Shown: positions 1-6,975 of the stretch, in pieces
Layout of the letters: every line of letters starts with the position of its first letter
Position numbering within the stretch: the first letter of the stretch is position 1
NCBI GenBank assembly: GCA_934647145.1
Contig: CAKUFB010000011.1
Span: forward strand, 1-22,478
DNA from: an uncultured Clostridia bacterium
GTDB taxonomy: Bacteria > Bacillota > Clostridia > Christensenellales > Aristaeellaceae
Reading direction: 5' to 3'
Length of the DNA stretch: 22,478 nt
Notes under the pieces: generated by a model
What the model saw: the letters and a program-made list of their open reading frames with translations, nothing else
Told to the model about the DNA's origin: nothing
Database searches by the model: none
Translations under genes and position numbers: made by a program

Positions 1-19
1 TGAGGCGCGGCACCTGGCC

Positions 20-94
20 GGGGAGCTTGCTTCCCCGTCCACCAGCTTGTCAAAACCTTTTTTGACAAGCTGAGGGGGAGGCGTACCTCCCCCT
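20..94 (-). terminator. Three consecutive hairpins after the oxidoreductase gene
   Basis: Three inverted repeats lie directly downstream of the minus-strand oxidoreductase stop. They are a 9-bp stem at 73-81/86-94 with a 4-base loop, a perfect 13-bp stem at 43-55/60-72, and a shorter GGGGA/TCCCC stem at 20-24/32-36. None is followed by a clean U-tract on the minus strand. They are best read as a transcript-end or mRNA-stabilising structure rather than a textbook intrinsic terminator. Confidence 0.5.
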
Positions 95-100
95 GAGCGG

Positions 101-1606
101 TCAGCCGTTGTGGTTGACGTAGTGGACGGCGTACTGTGTGTAATCCTCGTCGGGCAGCGCGGGCAGCCTGCGGAAGCCCTGACCCAGGTTGCAGCCGTTT
201 TCGACCAGGCGGCGCTGAAGACTGGGCACGTCCAGGTCGCGCACGCGGCAGCCGGACTGAAGCGACAGCGCGGCGGCGGTTCCCGCGGCCTCGCCCAGCG
301 CCATGCAGCACATGATCAGGCGGGTGCCGCTCTGGCCGTGCACGTCGGCGGAGATGTTGCGCCCGGCGGCCAGCACGTTTTCCAGGCGAACCGGCACCAG
401 CGAGCGGAACGGGATGTCGTAGTAGTACGCGCCCTCGTCCGGAATCAGCTCCTTCATGTTGACGCGGGCGATTCCGTCGTCCGGCGGCAGCAGCGAGCCC
501 CAGCCGGCGCGGTTGGCGATATAGGCGGGCGTGCCGTCGGGCAGCGTGCCCTTGAACCACTTCATGTTGCCCGCCGCCTCGAAGCCGTGCTGGTCGAAGC
601 CGTGCTGGCTGATGGCGATCACGTCGTCGAACTTGCGGGCGTAGGCGATGTCCATGCCGGTGAAAATGTATTCGCCCACGATGCGGCGGCTCTCGCGCAC
701 GCCCAGCAGCGAGCCGGTGTAGCTCAGGTAGGACTTTTCGAACCCGGGCACGTTCTCGCGGATGAAGTCGGCGAGTATGGCGGCCTGCTCGCGTCCCTCG
801 ATATACATGCGGGTGAGGTCGCGGTTGTCGGTCGGGAAGCAGCGCCTGGAGTGCGCGAAGCACACGCCGATTTCGTCCATGCCGCACTGCTCGGGCCGGC
901 CGGGGATGCGCGTCCACCAGTTCAGGTGGTTGTCGATTTCGTAGGGCAGCTTGCCCTCCTCAAGCGCGCGGGCGATGAGCCTGATCCACTTGGGGTCGGT
1001 GGCGTACAGCTCGCTGGCCTTGTAGGCCTCGAAGTTCACGCCGCCCAGCACGAATTCCAGCGAGCAGGCCATCGACATGCCGTCCTCGGGCCGGCCGGTC
1101 ATGGTCTCGCCGCCCGCGAAATAGACCAGGTCGGAGTCGCCGGACGCGTCCACGAAGCGCCTGCCCAGGATGACCTGAGCGCCCTTCTTGGTGTGTACGA
1201 CGATTCCGCGCACTTCGTTTCCCTCGACCACCGTGTCGATCAGCGGCGTGACCAGCAGGCAGTCGCAGCCGCATTCCTTCAGCATCCGGTCGAAGACCAG
1301 CTTGTGCTTTTCGGGGTTGGAGTTGCGGTGGCGCAGGCCGCCCTCGGCCTCGAGCTCCCGGAAGAATTTCTGCCCCAGGCCGGACACGAAGTCCATCGGG
1401 ATGTTGACCACGCCCATCGTGGCCAGGCCGCCCAGCGCGGAGGTATTCTCCACGACGATCGTCTTCGCGCCCGCCTGCGCCGCCGCCAGCGCCGCGCCCA
1501 CGCCGGCCATGCCGCCGCCCACGACCACCACGTCGTATTCGCCGTATACGGGCAGCTCGCGCGCTCCGCAGATCAGTTTTCCGTCCCTGAGTTCATAATC
1601 AATCAT
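101..1606 (-). CDS. FAD-dependent oxidoreductase (FAD_oxidored family)
   Basis: Predicted cytosolic flavoprotein of 501 residues. A dinucleotide-binding fold opens near residue 25: a run of valines, then GGGMAGVGAALAA, then an acidic residue ending the second strand (VVEN), then ALGGLATMG. This is the standard FAD/ADP-binding arrangement of the FAD-dependent oxidoreductases found in carbohydrate-catabolic clusters. The substrate cannot be read from sequence. The start at 1606 is chosen because GGAAGGAAA lies just upstream and the FAD motif follows at the usual distance; an upstream in-frame extension would run through the ferredoxin gene. The ATG overlaps the end of the ferredoxin gene by 8 bases (ATGATTGA), implying translational coupling. 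The ferredoxin is a plausible electron partner (inference). The nearby sugar importer and AraC gene suggest a role in catabolism of an imported compound. Confidence 0.88.
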   Translation of the reverse strand: MIDYELRDGKLICGARELPVYGEYDVVVVGGGMAGVGAALAAAQAGAKTIVVENTSALGGLATMGVVNIPMDFVSGLGQKFFRELEAEGGLRHRNSNPEKHKLVFDRMLKECGCDCLLVTPLIDTVVEGNEVRGIVVHTKKGAQVILGRRFVDASGDSDLVYFAGGETMTGRPEDGMSMACSLEFVLGGVNFEAYKASELYATDPKWIRLIARALEEGKLPYEIDNHLNWWTRIPGRPEQCGMDEIGVCFAHSRRCFPTDNRDLTRMYIEGREQAAILADFIRENVPGFEKSYLSYTGSLLGVRESRRIVGEYIFTGMDIAYARKFDDVIAISQHGFDQHGFEAAGNMKWFKGTLPDGTPAYIANRAGWGSLLPPDDGIARVNMKELIPDEGAYYYDIPFRSLVPVRLENVLAAGRNISADVHGQSGTRLIMCCMALGEAAGTAAALSLQSGCRVRDLDVPSLQRRLVENGCNLGQGFRRLPALPDEDYTQYAVHYVNHNG

Positions 1607-1808
1607 CTGTTTCCTTCCTTTCCAGCCGATGAATGGCTTCAGACTGACAGTTGCTGGCGCAGCGCCCGCAGCCGACGCACTTCTCTGCGTCGATGAAGGC
1701 GCTTTCGTCCTCGCGCACACGGATCGCCCTGACCGGACACTCGTACACGCACATCAGGCACAGCACGCAGCCCGGGCCGACCTGATAATAGAACCTCGAT
1801 TTTGTCAT
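1599..1808 (-). CDS. Small 2[4Fe-4S] ferredoxin
   Basis: Protein of 69 residues with two complete cluster motifs. The first is CVLCLMCVYECP (CxxCxxCxxxCP) and the second is CVGCGRCASNC (CxxCxxCxxxC). This is the bacterial-type 2[4Fe-4S] ferredoxin pattern, so the protein should be a soluble electron carrier. The ATG at 1808 is chosen because AGGTGA sits a few bases upstream and the N-terminus then matches the family length; longer in-frame starts have no ribosome site and would extend past the promoter -10. It is the first gene of a two-gene minus-strand unit and its last 8 bases overlap the oxidoreductase start. It probably passes electrons to or from that flavoprotein. This is inferred from coupling, not seen directly. 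Confidence 0.87.
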   Translation of the reverse strand: MTKSRFYYQVGPGCVLCLMCVYECPVRAIRVREDESAFIDAEKCVGCGRCASNCQSEAIHRLERKETDD

Positions 1809-1834
1809 GCGGCTCACCTCGCTTTGATGGCTCC

Positions 1835-1863
1835 ATGATACCATGCGGGCGGCCTGGGGTAAA
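1835..1863 (-). promoter_or_regulatory. Promoter of ferredoxin-oxidoreductase pair
   Basis: On the minus strand TTTACC (1858-1863) and TATCAT (1835-1840) are separated by exactly 17 bases, about 27 bases upstream of the ferredoxin ATG. The -10 is part of the decamer TATCATGGAG, which recurs in the opposite orientation at the divergent AraC promoter. Confidence 0.55.
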
Positions 1864-1906
1864 TGGCGCAGAGTCGCATTCATTTGCACGAATTTCTCAT
1901 TTTCGC

Positions 1907-1935
1907 TTGACGGGCGGGCCGGTTCGGCGTATCAT
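1907..1935 (+). promoter_or_regulatory. Promoter of the cupin-AraC regulator gene
   Basis: TTGACG (1907-1912), a 17-base spacer and TATCAT (1930-1935) lie just upstream of the regulator gene. The predicted transcript start falls around the AGGTGA ribosome site, so the 5' leader would be very short. The promoter is divergent from the ferredoxin promoter. Confidence 0.55.
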
Positions 1936-1954
1936 GGAGGCGAGGTGATGAGAG

Positions 1955-2725
1955 GTGAGAGTGGTTCCGCTTGCGCAGCTGCGCTTTGCCCAGTATTCGA
2001 TCAGCCGGGTGGCGGCGATTTACCGGACGCCGGTCTATCGCGCGATGACCAACCGGAGCAGGGGCTGCAACGGCTTCCTTTTGATAGATAAGGGCGAGTG
2101 CCTGTACCGGTGGGAGGGCGGGCAGGCGCATCTCGCGCCCGGGTCGCTGATTTACCTGCCATACGCCTCCCGGCATCAGCTGGAGGTACCGACGGCCGAG
2201 TTCGCGTTTTACCGGGTGGACTTCACGCTGACCGACGACGCGGGCGACGAGCTGATCTTTTCGGAGGGGCCGCTGCCGGTCGCCCAGACCGCAAGCCTCT
2301 ACCTGCGCGACAACGTGCGCGCGCTGACCGAGCACTTCCTGCGCTCGAGCGACGTGCTGCGCAGCACCTCGCTGATCTGCGAGATACTCTCCGAGGTGAC
2401 GCGCCAGTTCGAGTCCGCGCGGCCCAGCCGCCTGGCACCGGCGCTCGACTACCTGGCCGACCACTATCGCGAGGAGATCGACTGCGCCCGGCTGTGCGAG
2501 CTGTGCTACCTGAGCCCGGCGCAGATGTACCGGCTGTTTCGCGAGGAAACCGGCACGACGCCCATCGAATACCGCAATCGCCTGCGAATTCAGCGCGCCT
2601 GCCAGCTGCTGCGCGGCCGCGAGTGTACCATCGGCGAAATCGCATCCCTGCTCGGCTTCGAGAGCATCTACTACTTCAGCCGCGTCTTCAAAAAGCTCAC
2701 CGGCGTGGCGCCGTCGCGGTGGTGA
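1955..2725 (+). CDS. AraC-family transcriptional regulator (cupin + HTH)
   Basis: DNA-binding regulator of 256 residues, a normal length for a two-domain AraC protein. The N-terminal part resembles the AraC ligand-binding cupin, with a segment around residues 50-85 containing LAPGSLIYLPYASRHQLEV. The C-terminal 100 residues hold two helix-turn-helix units, ending in IGEIASLLGFESIYYFSRVF and KKLTGVAPSRW, the AraC signature. The GTG at 1955 is chosen because AGGTGA lies 6 bases upstream and no better start exists. The gene is divergent from the ferredoxin-oxidoreductase pair and directly precedes the solute-binding protein gene, so it probably controls one or both in response to the imported compound. 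The ligand is unknown. Confidence 0.9.
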   Translation: MRVVPLAQLRFAQYSISRVAAIYRTPVYRAMTNRSRGCNGFLLIDKGECLYRWEGGQAHLAPGSLIYLPYASRHQLEVPTAEFAFYRVDFTLTDDAGDELIFSEGPLPVAQTASLYLRDNVRALTEHFLRSSDVLRSTSLICEILSEVTRQFESARPSRLAPALDYLADHYREEIDCARLCELCYLSPAQMYRLFREETGTTPIEYRNRLRIQRACQLLRGRECTIGEIASLLGFESIYYFSRVFKKLTGVAPSRW

Positions 2726-2746
2726 GGGAGGAAGGGTGTAAAGGCG

Positions 2747-2785
2747 CGCTATACAAAATGTGACAGGCCAGTCACCAAACGACCA
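2747..2785 (+). promoter_or_regulatory. Distal AraC-type operator candidate
   Basis: CGCTATACAAAATGTG (2747-2762) is followed after 10 bases by CACCAAACGACCA (2773-2785). The cores ACAAAATG and ACCAAACG act like direct half-sites 21 bp apart, the two-turn spacing usual for AraC-family dimers. The same two parts recur at 2851-2881. The first part begins 104 bp before its copy, about ten helical turns. Confidence 0.5.
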
Positions 2786-2850
2786 GTGAGTGTAAAAGGA
2801 AACATAGCCGTCAAACAGTCTAAAATACAATGCGATTATATGCACATTGA

Positions 2851-2881
2851 CGCTATACAAAATGTGCGCACCAAATGATCA
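2851..2881 (+). promoter_or_regulatory. Proximal AraC-type operator candidate next to -35
   Basis: An exact second copy of CGCTATACAAAATGTG (2851-2866) is followed after only 2 bases by CACCAAATGATCA (2869-2881), which abuts the -35 at 2882. Placement against the -35 is typical of class II activation by AraC proteins. The half-site cores here are 13 bp apart rather than 21. Confidence 0.5.
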
Positions 2882-2910
2882 TTGACAGATGTGGAGAAAT
2901 CCGCTAGAAT
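2882..2910 (+). promoter_or_regulatory. Promoter of the sugar ABC importer
   Basis: Consensus TTGACA (2882-2887), a 17-base spacer and TAGAAT (2905-2910). The predicted start is near 2917, leaving a short leader that contains TGGAGG before the 2941 ATG. Confidence 0.7.
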
Positions 2911-2940
2911 CGGAGACAGAATTGTGGAGGGCCCGCCGCA

Positions 2941-4524
2941 ATGCGTTCACAAAAAGAGAGGATGGTAGAACACATGAAGAGATTTCTGACGATGCTTCTG
3001 GCGCTGACGCTGTGCCTGACCGCCCTGACGGTGGCCGCCGCGGGCGAGCACTTCTACAAGGGCACCGCGCCCGTGGTCGAGGAGAAGACCACGCTGACCA
3101 TGCTGTCCAGCAACAGCGGCTCGCTGATCGACGATATTTCCGGCATGACCTGGACGCAGGAGATGCTCAGGCGCACCAACATCGACCTCGATCTTGAGCT
3201 GGTGCCCTCGTCCGCGTATGACGACGTGCTCAAGCCCCGTCTGGCGGCGGGCGTCGATCTGCCGGATATCGTCAACGTACCTGACGACCAGACCATGACC
3301 TACTGCGGCGCGGGTCTGTTCTACGACCTGACCGACCTGGTGAATGAGATCGGCTACAACATTAAATTCTGGACGACGCAGCCCGGCTGGGAAAACCTGA
3401 TCGATCAGATGACCGCTACCGATGGAAAAATCTATTATGTCAACAAGCTGTTCGGCCAGAATGCTCGCCTGCTGCACATCAACATGAAGTGGCTGGCGGA
3501 GGCAGGCATTGACGCGGACAATCTGACCCTCGAGAACATGGACAAGTATCTGCGCTATGTCAAGGAGCACGACATGAACGGCAACGGCGATACCACCGAC
3601 GAGGTGCCGCTGTTTTCCCGATCGAGTCACATCCAAGGCTGGGGTCTGTACTGGGGCCTCGACCTGTACGGCACCTGGCAGGTGCATCCGGAGACCAAGA
3701 CCGTCACCTGCGCCTACATCGACGACAACTATAGGCTGTTCCTGGAGCAGATGCACAAGTGGTACGAGGACGGCATCCTGTACAACGAGTACATGACCGC
3801 CGACCTTGACGTGCAGAACAACATCATGGCCAATAACCGCATGGGCTGCCAGATGCATTTTGTCGGCAACGCGGATGCGTATAATACGACAGTAGATCCA
3901 AGCTGGAAGTATGGCGTTGACGAGCCGATCTTCAACGTTGCCTGCATCGTGCCCGAGGTAGGCAGCTACGACACGTATGGTACGGCCAATACGGGCAAGC
4001 CCGGCGGCTGGGCGATTTCTGCCAAGTCTGAAAAAGCGGAGACCGCGTTTGCGTTCCTGGATTACCAGCTCTCCGAGGAGTGCTATACTCTGCTGTGGGG
4101 CGGTATCGAGGGCGTGGACTACACGATCGATGCGGACGGCACGATGATCTTCAGTGACGAGTATCTGAACAATGTAGACAATTTCCGCTCTAAGATGGGA
4201 AGCAACAATGCTGCTTTCCCCATTCCGCAGGTTCAGGTGACCTATTTCCACAAGACCAACATGAACAGCCTTCGCAGCGATTTCTTTGCGAAGCACGATT
4301 CGGCCAAGACCATGCCGGTTTTGAACTACTACTTCATGACCGAGGAGCAGGCCGAGAGCATCTCCATGTATTCTACCGACCTGAATACCTATTTCGCCGA
4401 GAACATGACCGCCTTCATCACCGGCACGCGCAGCCTGGACACCTGGGATGAGTACATCGCGGGCGCCAGGAGCCTGAACGTGGACGAGGTGTGCGGCGTC
4501 TATCAGGAGCTGTACAACAAGTAA
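2941..4524 (+). CDS. Extracellular solute-binding protein of carbohydrate ABC importer (LplA/YtcQ-like)
   Basis: Exported substrate-binding protein of 527 residues, the long form typical of LplA/YtcQ-like binding proteins that partner LplB-type permeases. A Sec signal peptide is visible (basic stretch ending MKR, hydrophobic FLTMLLALTLCLTALTV, then AAAG). The cleavage region lacks a lipobox cysteine, unusual for a Gram-positive binding protein. Residues 211-221 (DMNGNGDTTDE) form an EF-hand-like acidic loop often seen in this family. TGGAGG lies 10 bases before the 2941 ATG. An in-frame ATG at 2974, giving MKRFLTM, is an equally plausible start. The two permease genes follow after a strong hairpin, so the binding protein is probably made in excess. 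The substrate is unknown, probably an oligosaccharide. Confidence 0.88.
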   Translation: MRSQKERMVEHMKRFLTMLLALTLCLTALTVAAAGEHFYKGTAPVVEEKTTLTMLSSNSGSLIDDISGMTWTQEMLRRTNIDLDLELVPSSAYDDVLKPRLAAGVDLPDIVNVPDDQTMTYCGAGLFYDLTDLVNEIGYNIKFWTTQPGWENLIDQMTATDGKIYYVNKLFGQNARLLHINMKWLAEAGIDADNLTLENMDKYLRYVKEHDMNGNGDTTDEVPLFSRSSHIQGWGLYWGLDLYGTWQVHPETKTVTCAYIDDNYRLFLEQMHKWYEDGILYNEYMTADLDVQNNIMANNRMGCQMHFVGNADAYNTTVDPSWKYGVDEPIFNVACIVPEVGSYDTYGTANTGKPGGWAISAKSEKAETAFAFLDYQLSEECYTLLWGGIEGVDYTIDADGTMIFSDEYLNNVDNFRSKMGSNNAAFPIPQVQVTYFHKTNMNSLRSDFFAKHDSAKTMPVLNYYFMTEEQAESISMYSTDLNTYFAENMTAFITGTRSLDTWDEYIAGARSLNVDEVCGVYQELYNK

Positions 4525-4539
4525 TTCCCGCGCGCTGCG

Positions 4540-4584
4540 GGGAGGCCGCCCAGCCTGAAGCGGCCTCCCTGTCCTTTGTTTTTG
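4540..4584 (+). terminator. Intra-operon terminator between binding protein and permeases
   Basis: A perfect 10-bp stem GGGAGGCCGC/GCGGCCTCCC (4540-4549 and 4560-4569) with a 10-base loop is followed by a T-rich stretch (TCCTTTGTTTTTG). It would stop part of the transcription after the binding-protein gene and lower permease expression, a common arrangement in ABC importer operons. Confidence 0.75.
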
Positions 4585-4617
4585 TCCGATTTTATCATGC
4601 CAACAGGAGGGATACAC

Positions 4618-5559
4618 GTGTCGACCACGCTCAAGGCCTCGCGCCGCCCGGGCGGAATGACCCTGTGGGAGAAGATCAAGCGGGATCGCTGGCTCTTCCT
4701 CATGATCGCGCCGATCCTGGTATACTATGTGATCTTCTGCTATGTGCCCATGACGGGCATCGTGATCGCGTTCAAGAACTTCAAGCCCGGTCACGGCATT
4801 TACTATGGAAAATGGGTGGGGCTGAAGTGGTTTGAGCAGTACTTTTCCTCCATCTACGCCTACCGAACCATTCGGAATACCTTCCTGCTGTCGCTGTACT
4901 CGATCATCTGGGGCTTTCCGGTTCCGATCATTTTCGCCGTCGTGGTGACGGAAATCCGCTCGACCGCCCTGCGCAAGGTGGTGCAGACCGTGTCCTACCT
5001 GCCGCACTTCATCTCCACGGTCGTCATCGTGGGCATTATCCAGATCTTCTTCACGCAGAACAACGGCATTGTCAACAACCTGATCGTCAAGCTGGGCGGG
5101 CAGAAAATCGCCTTTCTGATCGACCCCAAGTGGTTCCGCACGCTGTACGTCGGCTCGGGCGTCTGGCAGAGCTTCGGCTACAGCTCGATCATCTACATCG
5201 CCGCCATCATGGGCATCGATCCGGCGCTGTACGAGGCGGCGCGCATCGACGGCATCACCAAGTTCAAGTGCTGCTGGTACGTCACGCTGCCCATGATCGC
5301 CGAGACCATCGTGATTCTGTTTATTCTCAGGCTGGGCAGTCTGATGAGCATAGGCTTTGAAAAGGTGTTCCTGATGCAGTCCGAGGCCACCTACGAGACC
5401 AGCGACGTCATCACCACCTATGTCTACAGAAAGGGCATCGAGGGCAGCAACTACAGCTTCTCGACCGCCGTGGGCCTGTTCAATTCGGTCATCAACTTCG
5501 TGTTCGTCTTCGTCGCCAACACCATCAGCCGCAAGGTGACGAACGCCAGTCTGTGGTAA
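4618..5559 (+). CDS. ABC sugar importer permease, LplB type
   Basis: Integral membrane permease of 313 residues. It has several hydrophobic segments, beginning with LFLMIAPILVYYVIFCYVP, and an EAA loop near residue 206 (EAARIDGITKFKCCWYVTLP), the contact site for the ATPase. LplB-type permeases import oligosaccharides with a partner permease and a binding protein. The GTG at 4618 is chosen because AGGAGG (4605-4610) stands 7 bases upstream; an upstream TTG in the same frame falls in the terminator T-tract. The second permease follows 12 bases after the stop. No ATPase gene is present in the cluster, consistent with use of a shared MsmX-like ATPase encoded elsewhere (inference). Confidence 0.92.
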   Translation: MSTTLKASRRPGGMTLWEKIKRDRWLFLMIAPILVYYVIFCYVPMTGIVIAFKNFKPGHGIYYGKWVGLKWFEQYFSSIYAYRTIRNTFLLSLYSIIWGFPVPIIFAVVVTEIRSTALRKVVQTVSYLPHFISTVVIVGIIQIFFTQNNGIVNNLIVKLGGQKIAFLIDPKWFRTLYVGSGVWQSFGYSSIIYIAAIMGIDPALYEAARIDGITKFKCCWYVTLPMIAETIVILFILRLGSLMSIGFEKVFLMQSEATYETSDVITTYVYRKGIEGSNYSFSTAVGLFNSVINFVFVFVANTISRKVTNASLW

Positions 5560-5571
5560 GGGGGGAAAGGT

Positions 5572-6477
5572 ATGGCGCTTAAAAAGAGGAAAAACGCCGT
5601 GAAGGAGATTTCCGGCGCTTCGGATTACCTGTTTTACGCCCTCGTGTACCTGCTGGCGGCGATCGCGTTCGCGATTACGCTGTATCCGTACCTGTACGTG
5701 CTGTCGGTGTCCATTTCGGACTCCCGCGCCGCGTTTGAGGGCAAGGTTTTTCTGTGGCCGGTCGGCTTCTCGCTGGCGGGCTACAAGTCGGTGCTGTCCG
5801 AGGCTAACCTGTGGGTCGCCTACGGAAACACGCTCTACTACACCGCCGTGGGCACCGTGTTCAACATCGTGGCCACCACGCTGGCCGCTTATCCGCTGTC
5901 CAGGCGCTCGTTCGTCGCCCGGCGGCCGCTCAACTTCCTGATCGCCTTTACCATGTACTTTTCGGGCGGCTTGATTCCCAGCTATCTGCTGATTACCGGC
6001 CTGGGCCTGTACAACTCCCGCTGGGTCATGATCCTGCCGGTGCTGGTGTCCACGTCCAACATGATGATCTGCCGCTCGGCCTTCTCCAGCATCCCTGAAG
6101 AGGTCATCGAGAGCGCCTACATCGACGGCGCGAACGACATGCAGCTCTACTGGCACATCGCCGTCCGCCTGATCGTGCCCACGCTGGCCGTGCTGACGCT
6201 CTACTACGCCGTCGGCCACTGGAACTCCTACTTCAACGCCATGCTCTACCTGAGCAAGCCCAGGCTCCAGCCGCTGCAGCTGCTGCTCAGGCGCGTGCTG
6301 CTGCAGGCATCCTCCGAGCTCAACAACGCCGAGGAATCCGCCGAGAGCGCCGTGGCCGTCTCGCTGCAGGTGCGATACGTCACCATCGTCGTGTCCACCC
6401 TGCCCATCCTGTGCTTCTATCCCTTCATCCAGAAGTACTTCATCAAGGGCGTCATGCTCGGCGCAGTGAAGGGGTAA
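5572..6477 (+). CDS. ABC sugar importer permease, LplC/YtcP type
   Basis: Second permease of 301 residues. A short basic N-terminus is followed by membrane segments (first LVYLLAAIAFAITLYPYLYV) and an EAA-type loop near residue 180 (ESAYIDGANDMQLYWHIAV). It forms the heterodimeric channel with the preceding permease. The start has a purine-rich AAGGGGGGAAAGGT ribosome site directly before ATG. The last residues (KGVMLGAVKG) are the normal family C-terminus. A repeat element begins immediately after the stop codon. The predicted substrate class is carbohydrate; nothing in the sequence identifies the sugar. Confidence 0.92.
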   Translation: MALKKRKNAVKEISGASDYLFYALVYLLAAIAFAITLYPYLYVLSVSISDSRAAFEGKVFLWPVGFSLAGYKSVLSEANLWVAYGNTLYYTAVGTVFNIVATTLAAYPLSRRSFVARRPLNFLIAFTMYFSGGLIPSYLLITGLGLYNSRWVMILPVLVSTSNMMICRSAFSSIPEEVIESAYIDGANDMQLYWHIAVRLIVPTLAVLTLYYAVGHWNSYFNAMLYLSKPRLQPLQLLLRRVLLQASSELNNAEESAESAVAVSLQVRYVTIVVSTLPILCFYPFIQKYFIKGVMLGAVKG

Positions 6478-6695
6478 GGGAACGTTGGGGGAACGTTGGG
6501 GAGACGGCTTTTCTGACCGGGCAGTGCCCGGACCCACTTGCTGCCGCGAAACGATGAGCAATGTGATTCATTCTCACGGGCAGTCCGGCCACAGGACTCT
6601 TTGACCTCTCCCCAAACCCCTCACGAAAAGCACTATGATCCACAAAATGGATTGGCTTATCGAAATGTGATTCCCCGAATGCGGCGCAGGTGAGG
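6478..6695 (+). repeat. Dispersed hairpin repeat, copy A (long-loop form)
   Basis: Starts right after the permease stop with a duplicated GGGAACGTTGGG, then GGGGAGACGGCTTTTCTGA. A loop module follows (GGGCAGTGCCCGGACCCACT, then GCTGCCGCGAAACGA). The closing arm is CCTCTCCCCAAACCCC and the tail contains AGCACTATGATCCAC and TTCCCCGAATGCGGCGCAGG. The same blocks occur after proA, in and after sigK, and after metQ, always on the plus strand. Confidence 0.8.
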
Positions 6696-6975
6696 AAAGG
6701 AAAACCATTCCTCGTGAAGCCGGAAAAAAGGTGAGGCGGATTCTAAAGAGCCTTTTCAAAGTCACGAGAGAAGCGGTTCCCCGAACGCGGCGCTGGCGGG
6801 GAAAAAGAGAACGTCCCTTCATGGAAGCACGGCGCTGAGCCTCTCCTGAAAGGGGAGGGGTTCCGGGCGGCAGACCATACTGACAAGGAATGAAACGGTA
6901 AAAAAGGGATTCCCGTACACCGGGCGCGTTTTTGCGTTCGGTGTGCGGTCGTATCCGGAGGACGGAGGTTTTTGC
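6696..6975 (+). other. Intergenic stretch before the membrane AraC regulator
   Basis: No gene is seen. The stretch has a second degenerate tail motif (TTCCCCGAACGCGGCGCTGG near 6771), an 8-bp hairpin at 6840-6858 (CCTCTCCT, loop GAA, AGGGGAGG) without a T-run, and the palindromic ACACCG/CGGTGT near 6918-6944 spanning TTTTT. No convincing -35/-10 pair was found, so the promoter of the next gene is undefined. Confidence 0.5.

Noticed and set aside
2947..6561. Very long open frame of about 1200 codons on the minus strand
   Set aside because: It runs antisense through the binding protein and both permeases, has no family motifs, and is a by-product of GC-rich third codon positions on the plus strand.
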